Positions 56,066-64,000 of a stretch of 64,000 bases of DNA are shown in pieces. The DNA is taken from positions 124,001 through 188,000 of the forward strand of contig JADMKP010000001.1 of NCBI GenBank assembly GCA_015478775.1. Reading direction: 5' to 3'. Both the position numbers and the translations under genes were made by a program. Every line of letters starts with the position of its first letter. Position 1 is the first letter of the stretch. The notes beneath the pieces are model-generated. The model saw nothing but the letters and a program-made list of their open reading frames with translations, was not told the DNA's origin and did not search any database. Origin of the DNA: Fermentimonas sp. (lineage in GTDB: Bacteria > Bacteroidota > Bacteroidia > Bacteroidales > Dysgonomonadaceae).

Positions 56066-56566
56066 ATGAATAATATAGCCATATTATACGGTACATCTGG
56101 TGGGAGCGTAGAAACTGTTGCAAAACAGCTACAAGACCTTTTTGAGGGCAGTGCCGATTTATTTAATGTACTTGATGTATCACTTAGTGAAATTAAAGAT
56201 TATAAATATCTGATAGTAGGCACTTCTACTACAGGAATTGGTGATTTACAAGACGATTGGGAAGGATTCCTGCCATCATTTGCAAGAATTGATTTTACAG
56301 GAAAGAAAGTTGCTATTTTTGCTTTGGGCGACAGTGCATCATACTCAACTAGTTTTGCCGAATCAATGAAAGTTGTTTATGATGAAATTAGTGATAAAGT
56401 GGAAGTGGTTGGTCAGGTCGCGGATGAAGGATACACCTACGACGATTCTACCGCAGTTGAAGATGGTATGTGGCTGGGATTACCTCTTGATGAGGATAAT
56501 GAGTATGACCTTACAGAAGAACGCCTTGTAAGATGGGTGGAGATTTTGAAAAAAGAATTTGTATAA
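56066..56566 (+). CDS. fldA: Flavodoxin
   Basis: FMN-binding electron carrier of 166 residues. The phosphate-binding loop is LYGTSGGSVETVAKQ (about 7-21), the next FMN loop is VGTSTTGIGDLQDDWEGF, and ALGDSASYSTSF forms the third contact. The length is that of long-chain flavodoxins. It would replace ferredoxin under iron limitation, in keeping with the nearby feoB and ferritin genes, although it is not cotranscribed with them. It converges with trhO and has a strong terminator within the end of that gene. Confidence 0.95.
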   Translation: MNNIAILYGTSGGSVETVAKQLQDLFEGSADLFNVLDVSLSEIKDYKYLIVGTSTTGIGDLQDDWEGFLPSFARIDFTGKKVAIFALGDSASYSTSFAESMKVVYDEISDKVEVVGQVADEGYTYDDSTAVEDGMWLGLPLDEDNEYDLTEERLVRWVEILKKEFV

Positions 56567-56607
56567 GATAATTAATGCTGGGGTTTAATCCTGGACAGTT
56601 ATATTAC

Positions 56608-56648
56608 TGAGGTTGTATCAAGCTAATGATTCAACCTCAATTTTTTTT
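56608..56648 (+). terminator. Terminator of the flavodoxin gene, within the end of trhO
   Basis: TGAGGTTG (56608-56615) pairs with CAACCTCA (56632-56639), with extra inner pairs ATC/GAT, and eight T residues follow at 56641-56648. This is a canonical intrinsic terminator for the plus strand, starting 42 bases after the fldA stop. It covers the last codons of the convergent trhO gene. Confidence 0.75.
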
Positions 56649-57583
56649 AGCAATACAGATTTGCATTGCTCTGAACAGCAACCAATAAACTCTTCCGAAC
56701 ACTTCTCGCACTGTATAACAAGATCGTGACACTCCTGATTTGCACAGTTTGTGTGTCTATCACTAGGCTCTCCGCATTGATGGCATTTGGCAATTATATC
56801 GTCAGTTACCCGTTCTCCTAATCGTTCATCAAACACAAAATTCTTTCCAATAAACTTAACTGGCAGCTCCGCCTGCCTTGCTTTTCTAACATACTCTATA
56901 ATTCCACCTTCAATGTGATAAACATTATTAAAACCGTTGTGAAGCATATAAGCGCTTGCTTTTTCACATCTTATACCTCCGGTGCAGTACATTACAATGT
57001 TTTTATCTTTATAATCCTTAAGCATATCAACAGCCATAGGTAATTGCTCACGAAAAGTTGCTGCAGGTACTTCAACTGCATTTTTGAAACGCCCTACCTC
57101 ATACTCATAACTATTACGCATATCTACCACAATGGTGTCTGCTTGTTCACTTAGATTATTGTAATCCTTGGCTGTTAAATACTTTCCCGTATTGGATGGA
57201 TTAAATGATGGATCATCAATTCCGTCTGCAACAACCTTTTTACGCACTCTCATACGTAACACCCAGAATGATTTACCATCGTTAACTAACGCTTCATTCA
57301 GACGTATTCCGTCTAACGCAGGGTGAGCATTATAGAGAATTTCTTTGAATGCATCTTTGTTATTTTGAGGTACAGATATTTGGCCATTTATACCTTCAGA
57401 AGCTATATAGACCCTACCAAACACATCTATTTCTACAAACTTCAGATAAAGTTCATTCCTGAACATCAAAGGATCATCTATTTGAAAATATTTATAAAAA
57501 GAGATTGTTGCCCTAGGCTCAGTCTCTTCGTGCATTCGTTTTTTAAGTTCTTTATTTGAAACTTGGTTATGTAAAACTTGCAT
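56618..57583 (-). CDS. trhO: tRNA uridine-34 hydroxylase TrhO (rhodanese family, YceA-like)
   Basis: Cytoplasmic rhodanese-fold protein of 321 residues. The N-terminal ferredoxin-like domain (about 25-120) has [16 protein letters not shown], and the rhodanese domain (about 135-240) has the active-site Cys200 in [16 protein letters not shown]-terminal Cys-rich tail ([20 protein letters not shown] and further Cys pairs) looks zinc-binding. Family members hydroxylate U34 of certain tRNAs. It has its own -7 box. Confidence 0.93.
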   Translation of the reverse strand: MQVLHNQVSNKELKKRMHEETEPRATISFYKYFQIDDPLMFRNELYLKFVEIDVFGRVYIASEGINGQISVPQNNKDAFKEILYNAHPALDGIRLNEALVNDGKSFWVLRMRVRKKVVADGIDDPSFNPSNTGKYLTAKDYNNLSEQADTIVVDMRNSYEYEVGRFKNAVEVPAATFREQLPMAVDMLKDYKDKNIVMYCTGGIRCEKASAYMLHNGFNNVYHIEGGIIEYVRKARQAELPVKFIGKNFVFDERLGERVTDDIIAKCHQCGEPSDRHTNCANQECHDLVIQCEKCSEEFIGCCSEQCKSVLLKKIEVESLA

Positions 57584-57639
57584 AACTGCTGATTGACTTT
57601 TATTCTAAATTAAACATTAATGAGTATGTAGCTCATTTG

Positions 57640-57647
57640 CAAAAATA
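57640..57647 (-). promoter_or_regulatory. -7 box of trhO
   Basis: Minus-strand TATTTTTG, 56 bases upstream of the start codon, matches TAnnTTTG. Confidence 0.4.
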
Positions 57648-57760
57648 GCTAAGAAATGTAATTAATCTGTTGTTTTAATAGTTTTTGTATTAAGTAAAAG
57701 ATTAATTCTATGAGATATAATATTTGTCAATAAAAGTGTAATGACTTATAATACATGTGT

Positions 57761-57930
57761 TTGGCGGAGAAAATGGAGAACAATTAAGTAAAACAAATAT
57801 GAGTGAGAAAATAGAAAAGAATTGAGTAAATTGAGAACAACTGAGTAATGTAGATTAAGGAGTAGAGAATAAACACAAAACAAGTAGGTAAATATCTAAC
57901 AAGTAAACAAATGGAGATAAAGTGATAAAA
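57761..57930. other. Purine-rich gene-free stretch with short direct repeats
   Basis: The 420-base gap between trhO and the DUF1080 gene (57584-58003) has no convincing gene. Within it the plus strand is purine-rich and repeats words of the type GAGAACAA-T/C-T-A/G-AGTAA (57776 and 57830), plus GAGTGAGAAAAT and GAATTGAGTAAA. It may be a decayed repeat array or the remains of a gene. No RNA family was recognised. Confidence 0.4.
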
Positions 57931-57979
57931 TAAATATCAGGGGGGGGGGAACATCGTTGTTCCCCCCCCCTGATATTTA
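57931..57979 (-). terminator. Poly-G/poly-C hairpin ending the LarA-DUF1080 operon
   Basis: The arms are 57931-57953 and 57958-57979 with a 4-base loop. They are exact inverse copies except that the left arm has ten G residues (57940-57949) and the right arm nine C residues (57962-57970). On the minus strand, 24 bases after the DUF1080 stop, the hairpin is followed by TTTATTTTATC, so it works as a terminator on paper. The homopolymer makes it unusually stable and prone to length change. Confidence 0.75.
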
Positions 57980-58003
57980 AAAAGATATATTATGAGCTAT
58001 AAA

Positions 58004-59362
58004 CTAGTCTAACTCCTTAATCTTCACATTTTGAAACCATACTTCATCGCCATGATCCTGTAATAGAAGGAGGCCCTCCTCTGCATTACCAAAGTTTGGC
58101 CAATCTTTATATTTACTTGTATCAACAAGTGTTTTCCATTCTTCTGTATTACGCTCATATTCCAGAAGTTTTACTCCGTTTAGCCAATGCTCAACGTGGT
58201 TACCTTCTACTACCACCATAGCTGTGTTGAAGAAACCTCTGCGGAATGGCTTATCTTCAGGAGCTGGAATAAGATCATAAAGCGATCCTAAAGTTCTGTT
58301 GCCATCAATACCAAGTTTAGCGTCAGGGTGATTTCTGTCGTCTAGTATTTGGAATTCACATCCTATTGCAGAACCTTCACCTTTGTTTAAATTTGTATCA
58401 ACAAAATACTTTATACCACTATTGGCACCTTCAGTTATTTTGAAATCTACTTTCAATATGAAATTCTTATAAGGGCGAGTAGTTACGATATCACCACCAT
58501 TGGTTGATTCACCTCCATCTGCTTTGTGAACTTTTAGTACATCTTCACTAATAGACCAACCCTGCTCAGGAAACCCATCCAGCTTAGCGCCACGCCAACC
58601 ATTTGTTGTCTTGCCATCCCATAAAAGTTCCCAACCATCTGCTCTTTCTTGCTCTGAGATTGTATTTGCTATTTGATTAAGCTGTTTAACGTTATTATTG
58701 CTAGGTGTACTGTACTTATCTAACTCTTCAGTTAGAATTCTAATATTACGCCATGAAACGGTCTTACCAGCTAAATCTTCATTACCAATTGAATGTACCT
58801 GAAGTGCTATGAATCCAGAGGCAGTGGTGTTGTCTAGTAAATTGGCACACTCTACTCCATTAACCCATGTACGTATCGAATTCCCAATAGCTTCAATTCT
58901 TGCACTGTTCCACTCCTCATTCTTAAAAGCTTTTTGTCCATCAGGATTATAGTTAAGCGGATATATCCAACCTCTTCGTGCTTCATCATAAACACCACCA
59001 GTCCAAGCACGTTCTGCCGGGTCTATTTCAAATTGATAACCATGAACACGACCATCTCTGAATTCTGGTAAACTCAAGCTTCTGAATTGAACACCTGAAT
59101 TGAGCCCATTATCTACTTTAAAATCAAACTCCAGGATAAAGTCTCCATAGCTTTCCGTTGTAGCTAAGAATGTATTTGGTGTATTCATCTCCGAAATACC
59201 AATAATTGTGTTATCCTCAACTCTGTATTCGGCTGTACCATTCAATTTTTCCCATCCATCCAGATTTTCACCATTAAATAGTGACTTCCAGTTTGGTCCT
59301 TGCTGTGTACATGAAGCAAGCATCATTGTAATTGCTGTTAAAAGTAAAATCTTGTGTCTCAT
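58004..59362 (-). CDS. Two-domain DUF1080 lipoprotein (3-keto-glycoside hydrolase/lyase family)
   Basis: Exported lipoprotein of 452 residues (lipobox MLASC, Cys near 18) made of two tandem DUF1080 domains. Domain 1 (about 24-212) starts [18 protein letters not shown] and has [10 protein letters not shown]; domain 2 (about 240-450) starts [15 protein letters not shown] and has [13 protein letters not shown] and [11 protein letters not shown]. Relatives act on sugars oxidised at C3. The upstream gene (16-base gap) encodes an exported Gfo/Idh oxidoreductase, the enzyme type that makes such 3-keto sugars, so the two probably act in sequence outside the cytoplasm. Confidence 0.87.
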   Translation of the reverse strand: MRHKILLLTAITMMLASCTQQGPNWKSLFNGENLDGWEKLNGTAEYRVEDNTIIGISEMNTPNTFLATTESYGDFILEFDFKVDNGLNSGVQFRSLSLPEFRDGRVHGYQFEIDPAERAWTGGVYDEARRGWIYPLNYNPDGQKAFKNEEWNSARIEAIGNSIRTWVNGVECANLLDNTTASGFIALQVHSIGNEDLAGKTVSWRNIRILTEELDKYSTPSNNNVKQLNQIANTISEQERADGWELLWDGKTTNGWRGAKLDGFPEQGWSISEDVLKVHKADGGESTNGGDIVTTRPYKNFILKVDFKITEGANSGIKYFVDTNLNKGEGSAIGCEFQILDDRNHPDAKLGIDGNRTLGSLYDLIPAPEDKPFRRGFFNTAMVVVEGNHVEHWLNGVKLLEYERNTEEWKTLVDTSKYKDWPNFGNAEEGLLLLQDHGDEVWFQNVKIKELD

Positions 59363-59378
59363 AATTATTTTGTTTCAA

Positions 59379-60800
59379 TTATATCTTATAAAAATCTTCC
59401 CATCCTTTTCTAGGTGGTTCTCCTGCAAGAAACGCATCTGCGAAAGCATCATTAGTTACTCGCTTATTATCCCTATCAAAAACAATTTTCCTGTTTAATC
59501 TTTGAGCTGCAACGCCGAGGGAGAAAACCTGACTCAATGGACCTGATATCTCAAATGGAGATCGAGTTTTTTCTAAGCCTTGGCATGAAAGGAGGAAGTT
59601 AGCATAATGATTTGAAGTGCTTCTTGGTACTTCAGGCAACTTGCTTTCCCATTCTTTCGCCTTCTCATCAGGTATGATACTAAGAGTGCTTCCGTGCGAA
59701 CCACCTTTGAACGTGAGATCTTTGCTATATATTTCTTTACCAGGATTGAGCTTTGTGGGCTGTATTTGACCTCCAGCAACTGTTGGAATATTAGGATCGA
59801 GTTTAGATACCCCATATCCTTCTGGCACTGACGGTATGTTGTCAACACCATCATACCATGTAATCACTACCGGTGGCATATCACCACGAGCAGGGAATTT
59901 AAACTCAATTGTGCTTGACATTGGAAAAAAGAAATCGTTATGACCCGATAGCTTTAAAGGTGTAACCTCTGATGGTAATCCCAGATCTAGAAACCTATGT
60001 GCCGTATCTATGATATGAGCGCCCCAGTCACCAAGTGCACCCATTCCAAAATCATACCAGCAACGCCATTGCCCGTAGTGGAAGTCTTTATTGTAACTAT
60101 GATAATCACTTGCCATCAACCAAAGATCCCAATCTAATGTTTCTGGTATTGGTTCAGCTGCGGGAAACTTCGTGATGTTAGGATCCCATCCATGCCAACG
60201 TCTTGGATTATTCATATGTGCTGTAATAGCAGTTACGTCCTTAATTATTCCTGCTTCTTTCCAAGCCTTAAATTGATAATAGTTTGCCTCTGAGTGCCCC
60301 TGGTTGCCCATTTGAGTTACCACATTGGGATATTTTTTTGATGCTTTTATAAGCAATTCTGACTCATGAAATGTTTTTGTTAAGGGCTTTTCTACAAAAA
60401 CATGCTTGCCTTCTTTTATCGACATCATCACAGACGGAAAGTGAGCAAAGTCTGGTGTGCAAACTACAACTGCTTCAAATTCATTACCCGCTTTATCAAA
60501 CATCTGTCTAAAGTCCTTGAATCTTTTTGCTTTAGGATACATTCCCAGCGCCTCTTTTGTATGATCAGCACCAAGATCAACATCACACAATGCAACTACA
60601 TTAGCCAAATCTGTTTTCGCAAACTCCTTTATAACCTCCAGTCCTCTGTTTCCTATACCAATATAAGCAAGATTCACTTTTTTATTAGCACCCACTACTC
60701 TATTGTAACTTGCTGCACTCATTTTAGTTGAGATGCCTCCCATGGCAAGTCCTGCCGATGCAATAGCTGCATTTTTCAAAAAATCTCTTCTGGTTGTCAT
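59379..60800 (-). CDS. Gfo/Idh/MocA family oxidoreductase with Tat signal
   Basis: NAD(P)-dependent sugar oxidoreductase of 473 residues. The N-terminus MTTRRDFLKNAAIASAGLAM is a twin-arginine signal, meaning export of the folded protein with its cofactor. The Rossmann fold has LAYIGIGNRGLEVIKEF and the family EKPLTKT motif. The C-terminal beta domain carries RRWHGWDPNITKFP and DWGAHIIDTAHRF, typical of the Bacteroidetes exported subgroup. Likely reaction: oxidation of a glycoside or sugar acid at C3 (inferred from the DUF1080 neighbour). It lies 42 bases from the LarA-family gene. Confidence 0.87.
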   Translation of the reverse strand: MTTRRDFLKNAAIASAGLAMGGISTKMSAASYNRVVGANKKVNLAYIGIGNRGLEVIKEFAKTDLANVVALCDVDLGADHTKEALGMYPKAKRFKDFRQMFDKAGNEFEAVVVCTPDFAHFPSVMMSIKEGKHVFVEKPLTKTFHESELLIKASKKYPNVVTQMGNQGHSEANYYQFKAWKEAGIIKDVTAITAHMNNPRRWHGWDPNITKFPAAEPIPETLDWDLWLMASDYHSYNKDFHYGQWRCWYDFGMGALGDWGAHIIDTAHRFLDLGLPSEVTPLKLSGHNDFFFPMSSTIEFKFPARGDMPPVVITWYDGVDNIPSVPEGYGVSKLDPNIPTVAGGQIQPTKLNPGKEIYSKDLTFKGGSHGSTLSIIPDEKAKEWESKLPEVPRSTSNHYANFLLSCQGLEKTRSPFEISGPLSQVFSLGVAAQRLNRKIVFDRDNKRVTNDAFADAFLAGEPPRKGWEDFYKI

Positions 60801-60842
60801 TATTATAATTATTTGACAATTAAACTTAAGTTATATTTTAAT

Positions 60843-62126
60843 CTATTCAAATCTATCTTTGTAAGCCCATAGACCAAGTGCAGGGCTTGAAATATAATAG
60901 ATTTCTTCTCCATCTGAGAGTATATTAAAACCCTCTTTCAATGCATTTACATTATATTTTTTAAGCACTTCATCCAAATCGCCCCACTTAAAACCAACAC
61001 TCTCAATGTCTTCTTTTGTGAGATTCTCCGACTCTTTGCCTGGGCAATAGGTTACTGAAAAACGTCCTTCTGAAGATCCATGAATAAGATGCGCAGCAGC
61101 TCCAAGATTATTTCTTAATTCAACGTCATTATCAACTGCCTCAAGCGTATAAGGTGTTCCAAAATATCCATATTTCCTTATAAGTCGATCTATTTCCTTA
61201 TCTTCACCAAACTCTTTTAGTGCTGGAGCCAATACTATTAATTCACCACCATCAGCTATGGCCATTCTAGTCCGATATATAGATTTATTACCTAACCAAG
61301 TACTTTTAAACTCGGTGGGGTCTAGCCACACAACAACCTTTTTAAGAGGCTTTTCAACCATTACAAAGTTAACCTCTAAAGACAACTTAGCTGCCAAGTC
61401 AAATACCTCAATATCATCTCCAATATATAGACCATATATCTGCTGTTCACCTTTTCCGTTTACTCCTACAACTGTAAGTACGTAAATTATTGGTAGATCT
61501 TTTAAATATATATCAGATGCATAATTAAAAACTTTCCTAACTGGAGTATCGGCACGCCCCATCATTCGCTCCATACCATACACGGCGCCTATATAATGGC
61601 TCTTGTTTATTCCTTCACTACCACCTGTGCCAACTAGAATATTTTTGTTGTAGTTTGCCATACCTACTACTTCGTGAGGTACAACCTGTCCTATAGAAAG
61701 GATCAAATCATAATTTCCATCAATCAGCATTTTATTGACTTGTGCCGGCCAAGTAAAATCTACTTTACCTTCAGAAATCTCACGAACATATTCAGCAGGA
61801 ACCTCACCAAGTGTTATAACATCATTTCTCCAATCATGATCGCGAAACAAATCTCGGGGAGTTTGTCCAAACATATGGCTTATCTGTTCATCCGTCATTG
61901 GAGTATGGGTGCCAAGTGCAGGTAAAATATCAGTGAGTTTATCACCATAATATTCCCATGCTATTTCTGTTAACTCACCTGCTTTGCTTGGAAGGCGTGT
62001 ATAATCGGGTGGTACGGCAATAACCTTATGCCGTTCACCCAATTTATCCATCGCATCATTTAGCCCTCTCTTAAGATCATCACGAGATAAACTAGTTTGA
62101 GGAGAACCTATTTCATAATATATCAT
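60843..62126 (-). CDS. larA: LarA-family nickel-pincer racemase/epimerase (DUF2088)
   Basis: Cytoplasmic 427-residue enzyme of the lactate racemase superfamily. Residues equivalent to those of Lactiplantibacillus LarA are all present: D41 and R44 in PPDYTRLPS (D72/R75), H74 in GTHTPMT (H108), H151 in VPHEVVG (H174), K161 (K184, which anchors the nickel-pincer cofactor) and H177 (H200). The spacings 10 and 16 between H151, K161 and H177 are the same as in LarA. No LarB/C/E cofactor genes are in the window. Neighbours (6-phosphogluconate dehydrogenase, KDG-type kinase) point to an aldonate such as gluconate rather than lactate; some family members epimerise gluconate at C2. The substrate is inferred. 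Confidence 0.88.
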   Translation of the reverse strand: MIYYEIGSPQTSLSRDDLKRGLNDAMDKLGERHKVIAVPPDYTRLPSKAGELTEIAWEYYGDKLTDILPALGTHTPMTDEQISHMFGQTPRDLFRDHDWRNDVITLGEVPAEYVREISEGKVDFTWPAQVNKMLIDGNYDLILSIGQVVPHEVVGMANYNKNILVGTGGSEGINKSHYIGAVYGMERMMGRADTPVRKVFNYASDIYLKDLPIIYVLTVVGVNGKGEQQIYGLYIGDDIEVFDLAAKLSLEVNFVMVEKPLKKVVVWLDPTEFKSTWLGNKSIYRTRMAIADGGELIVLAPALKEFGEDKEIDRLIRKYGYFGTPYTLEAVDNDVELRNNLGAAAHLIHGSSEGRFSVTYCPGKESENLTKEDIESVGFKWGDLDEVLKKYNVNALKEGFNILSDGEEIYYISSPALGLWAYKDRFE

Positions 62127-62139
62127 TGAACAATATTAT

Positions 62140-63594
62140 TTATACATCGTAAGTTGATGAAGCAGTATTTCCTCCGCGGCCAGTCCAATCGGTATGGAAA
62201 AATTCTCCACGAGGACTATCAAGTCTTTCGTACTGATGTGCACCAAAGTAATCCCTCTGAGCCTGTAGTAGGTTAGCAGGAAGTCGTTCACTTCTGAACC
62301 CATCATAATAAGCTAGAGCAGAAGATAATGCAGGCACAGGAATTCCATTCATTAATGCAGTTGCACATACCCTTCGCCAGCTTTCTTCGGCCGATTGAAC
62401 AGCATTAGTGAAGAAAGGATCAAGAAGTAAATTCTCTAATTGAGCATTATTATCAAATGCTTTTTTAATATCTTCAAGAAAACGAGAACGGATTATACAC
62501 CCACCTCGCCACATAAGAGCAATTCCTCCATAGTTCAAATTCCATTTATACTCTTTTGCTGCCTCCATCATGAGGTCATAACCCTGAGCATAAGAAATAA
62601 TCTTTGCACCATAAATTGCATTCTCCAAATCATTAATAAACTGCTCCTTATCGCCTTTAAAGTCGGGTTTTTTACCAACAAGAGTCTTTGAAGCTTTCAC
62701 TCTCAGATCTTTCTGTGCCGACAGACATCTTGAAAATACCGATTCACCTATCAGAGTTAATGGTATACCAAGGTCTAAAGCAGTTACAGCGGTCCATTTA
62801 CCCGTACCCTTCTGTCCAGCAGTATCTAATATCTTTTCTACTAAAGGCAAACCATCTTCATCTTCATAAGCAAGAATATCTCTTGTTATCTCTATAAGAT
62901 ATGAATCCAGCACACCCTCGTTCCACTTTTTAAAAATATGATGTTGCTCAAAGGCATCCATTCCCAAAAGATCTTTCATTAAATGATATGCTTCGTTGAT
63001 AATCTGCATATCTCCATACTCGATACCATTATGAACCATCTTTACAAAATGACCGGCACCATCTTCTCCTACCCAATCACAGCATGGAACTCCACCATCA
63101 ACTTTTGCGGCAACAGCTTGAAAAATTTCTTTTATTTGTGGCCAGGCTTCGGTAGAACCACCCGGCATTAGTGACGGTCCTTTTAATGCACCCTCTTCAC
63201 CACCTGAAACACCCGACCCTACATAAAGAAGTCCTTTGCTCTCTACATATTTAGTTCTGCGAACTGTATCAGGAAAATGGCTATTGCCTCCATCAATTAT
63301 TATATCGCCCTTATCAAGCAAAGGTATAAGTTTATCAATAAAATCGTCAACAGGCTTACCGGCTTTTACAAGTAACATTACTTTGCGAGGTCTTTCTATA
63401 GAAGCTATAAACTCTTCTAGCGTTTGAGCACCGATAAAATTTTTATCTTTACCTCTTCCTGCTATAAAGTTGTTAACCTTCTCAACAGTTCTGTTAAATA
63501 CAGCTACTGTATAACCTTTGCTCTCCATATTTAGCACAAGGTTTTCGCCCATCACGGCCAACCCAATTAATCCAATATCAGCTCTTTGTTTCAT
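62140..63594 (-). CDS. gnd: 6-Phosphogluconate dehydrogenase (decarboxylating)
   Basis: Cytoplasmic enzyme of 484 residues converting 6-phosphogluconate to ribulose 5-phosphate. The NADP-binding fold starts IGLIGLAVMGENLVLNMESKG; the family signature is IIDGGNSHFPDT, with VGSGVSGGEEGAL and the catalytic Lys/Asn region HFVKMVHNGIEYGDMQ. The C-terminal all-helical domain ends with the tail DWTGRGGNTASSTYDV. It is 13 bases from both flanking genes, so it belongs to the same operon as the LarA homologue and the kinase. zwf and pgl are not in the window. Confidence 0.96.
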   Translation of the reverse strand: MKQRADIGLIGLAVMGENLVLNMESKGYTVAVFNRTVEKVNNFIAGRGKDKNFIGAQTLEEFIASIERPRKVMLLVKAGKPVDDFIDKLIPLLDKGDIIIDGGNSHFPDTVRRTKYVESKGLLYVGSGVSGGEEGALKGPSLMPGGSTEAWPQIKEIFQAVAAKVDGGVPCCDWVGEDGAGHFVKMVHNGIEYGDMQIINEAYHLMKDLLGMDAFEQHHIFKKWNEGVLDSYLIEITRDILAYEDEDGLPLVEKILDTAGQKGTGKWTAVTALDLGIPLTLIGESVFSRCLSAQKDLRVKASKTLVGKKPDFKGDKEQFINDLENAIYGAKIISYAQGYDLMMEAAKEYKWNLNYGGIALMWRGGCIIRSRFLEDIKKAFDNNAQLENLLLDPFFTNAVQSAEESWRRVCATALMNGIPVPALSSALAYYDGFRSERLPANLLQAQRDYFGAHQYERLDSPRGEFFHTDWTGRGGNTASSTYDV

Positions 63595-63607
63595 ATATGT
63601 TTATATT

Positions 63608-64000
63608 TTATCTCTTAACTCTTGCATTACCTTCCCAAATGCTCCAGATTACATCTTCATCGGCAGGTTGGGCATAATCTGTAAGGAAAGTTGTAGCGAG
63701 TGCTCCACTTGCCCATGCAAATTTAATCCATTTTTCAGAATCCATACCACTTAATATGCTATAAAGCAGTCCACCTACAAATCCATCACCCCCTCCAATA
63801 CGGTCAATAACATTAATTGTCCGGAGTGGCGCTTCATGCCATGTTTTATTTTCATAAACAATTGCTCCCCAGAGATGTTCATTAGCACTAATGACCTCAC
63901 GCAAAGTATTTGCAAAGACCGAAACATTTGGAAAAGCTTTACTTGCATTTAAAATCATACCCTTAAAAGCTTCAATGGTATCTTCAATATTTTCACCCCC
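63608..64000 (-). CDS. kdgK: PfkB-family sugar kinase, probable 2-keto-3-deoxygluconate kinase, C-terminal part
   Basis: The frame is open to the window edge, so only the last 130 codons are seen. The PfkB signature DRIGGGDGFVGGLLY contains the anion-hole glycines and the catalytic Asp. VFANTLREVISANEHLWGAIV and HEAPLRTINV resemble the KDG kinases of Bacteroidetes. It phosphorylates a sugar acid such as KDG; gluconate or another acid is possible. It lies 13 bases upstream of gnd in the same operon. Confidence 0.82.
   Translation of the reverse strand, partial: GGENIEDTIEAFKGMILNASKAFPNVSVFANTLREVISANEHLWGAIVYENKTWHEAPLRTINVIDRIGGGDGFVGGLLYSILSGMDSEKWIKFAWASGALATTFLTDYAQPADEDVIWSIWEGNARVKR

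Overview
This window looks like a chromosome segment of a low-GC, strictly fermentative or anaerobic member of the Bacteroidales. The closest feel is Dysgonomonadaceae/Porphyromonadaceae, which is inferred from gene content only. Supporting signs are a SusC/SusD pair, many SPII-type lipoprotein signals, DUF4494, a dedicated serine palmitoyltransferase, a FeoA-FeoB fusion, and repeated -7 boxes of the Bacteroides type (TAnnTTTG) with no Shine-Dalgarno sequences.

Layout. 1-15602 is a sialic-acid utilisation locus: an N-acylglucosamine 2-epimerase (5' end outside the window), SusC and SusD transporters, a two-domain sialate O-acetylesterase, a GH20 hexosaminidase, a NanM-like mutarotase, an MFS transporter, N-acetylneuraminate lyase and a convergent sialidase. 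Together they would trim O-acetylated sialoglycans outside the cell, import Neu5Ac, cleave it to ManNAc plus pyruvate and epimerise ManNAc to GlcNAc. 15.7-26.6 kb holds housekeeping and stress genes: acs, grpE-dnaJ, an HD hydrolase, a His-rich small protein with a TonB receptor, oxyR with a dihydroorotate-dehydrogenase-like flavoprotein, and yggS with DUF4494. 26.7-34.2 kb holds an ECF sigma operon, DUF554, an APC permease, a second TonB receptor and a DMT-type membrane protein.

34.4-44.3 kb holds a nicotinamidase gene broken by an in-frame TGA, a HipA-like kinase/DUF3037 pair, a murein-peptide pair (NlpC/P60 peptidase plus Tat-exported dipeptide epimerase), a lipoprotein-like isoaspartate methyltransferase, guaB, spt, ferritin with a coupled small membrane protein, and a TraB/GumN lipoprotein. 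44.4-57.6 kb holds rlmD, a GH2 glycosidase, adjacent class I and class II fumarases, feoAB with its Cys-rich partner, a DUF1080 lipoprotein, tRNA-Arg(CCU), flavodoxin and trhO.

58.0-64.0 kb is a five-gene minus-strand operon read in the order KDG-type sugar kinase, 6-phosphogluconate dehydrogenase, LarA-family nickel-pincer epimerase, Gfo/Idh oxidoreductase and two-domain DUF1080 lipoprotein. It ends at an unusual poly-G/poly-C hairpin. This is the best candidate for an undescribed pathway: the LarA homologue keeps every catalytic and cofactor residue I can check, and it sits among aldonate and 3-keto-sugar enzymes.

Two families of intergenic repeats were also found, placed mostly between convergent genes. 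I saw no CRISPR array, prophage, transposase or rRNA operon.
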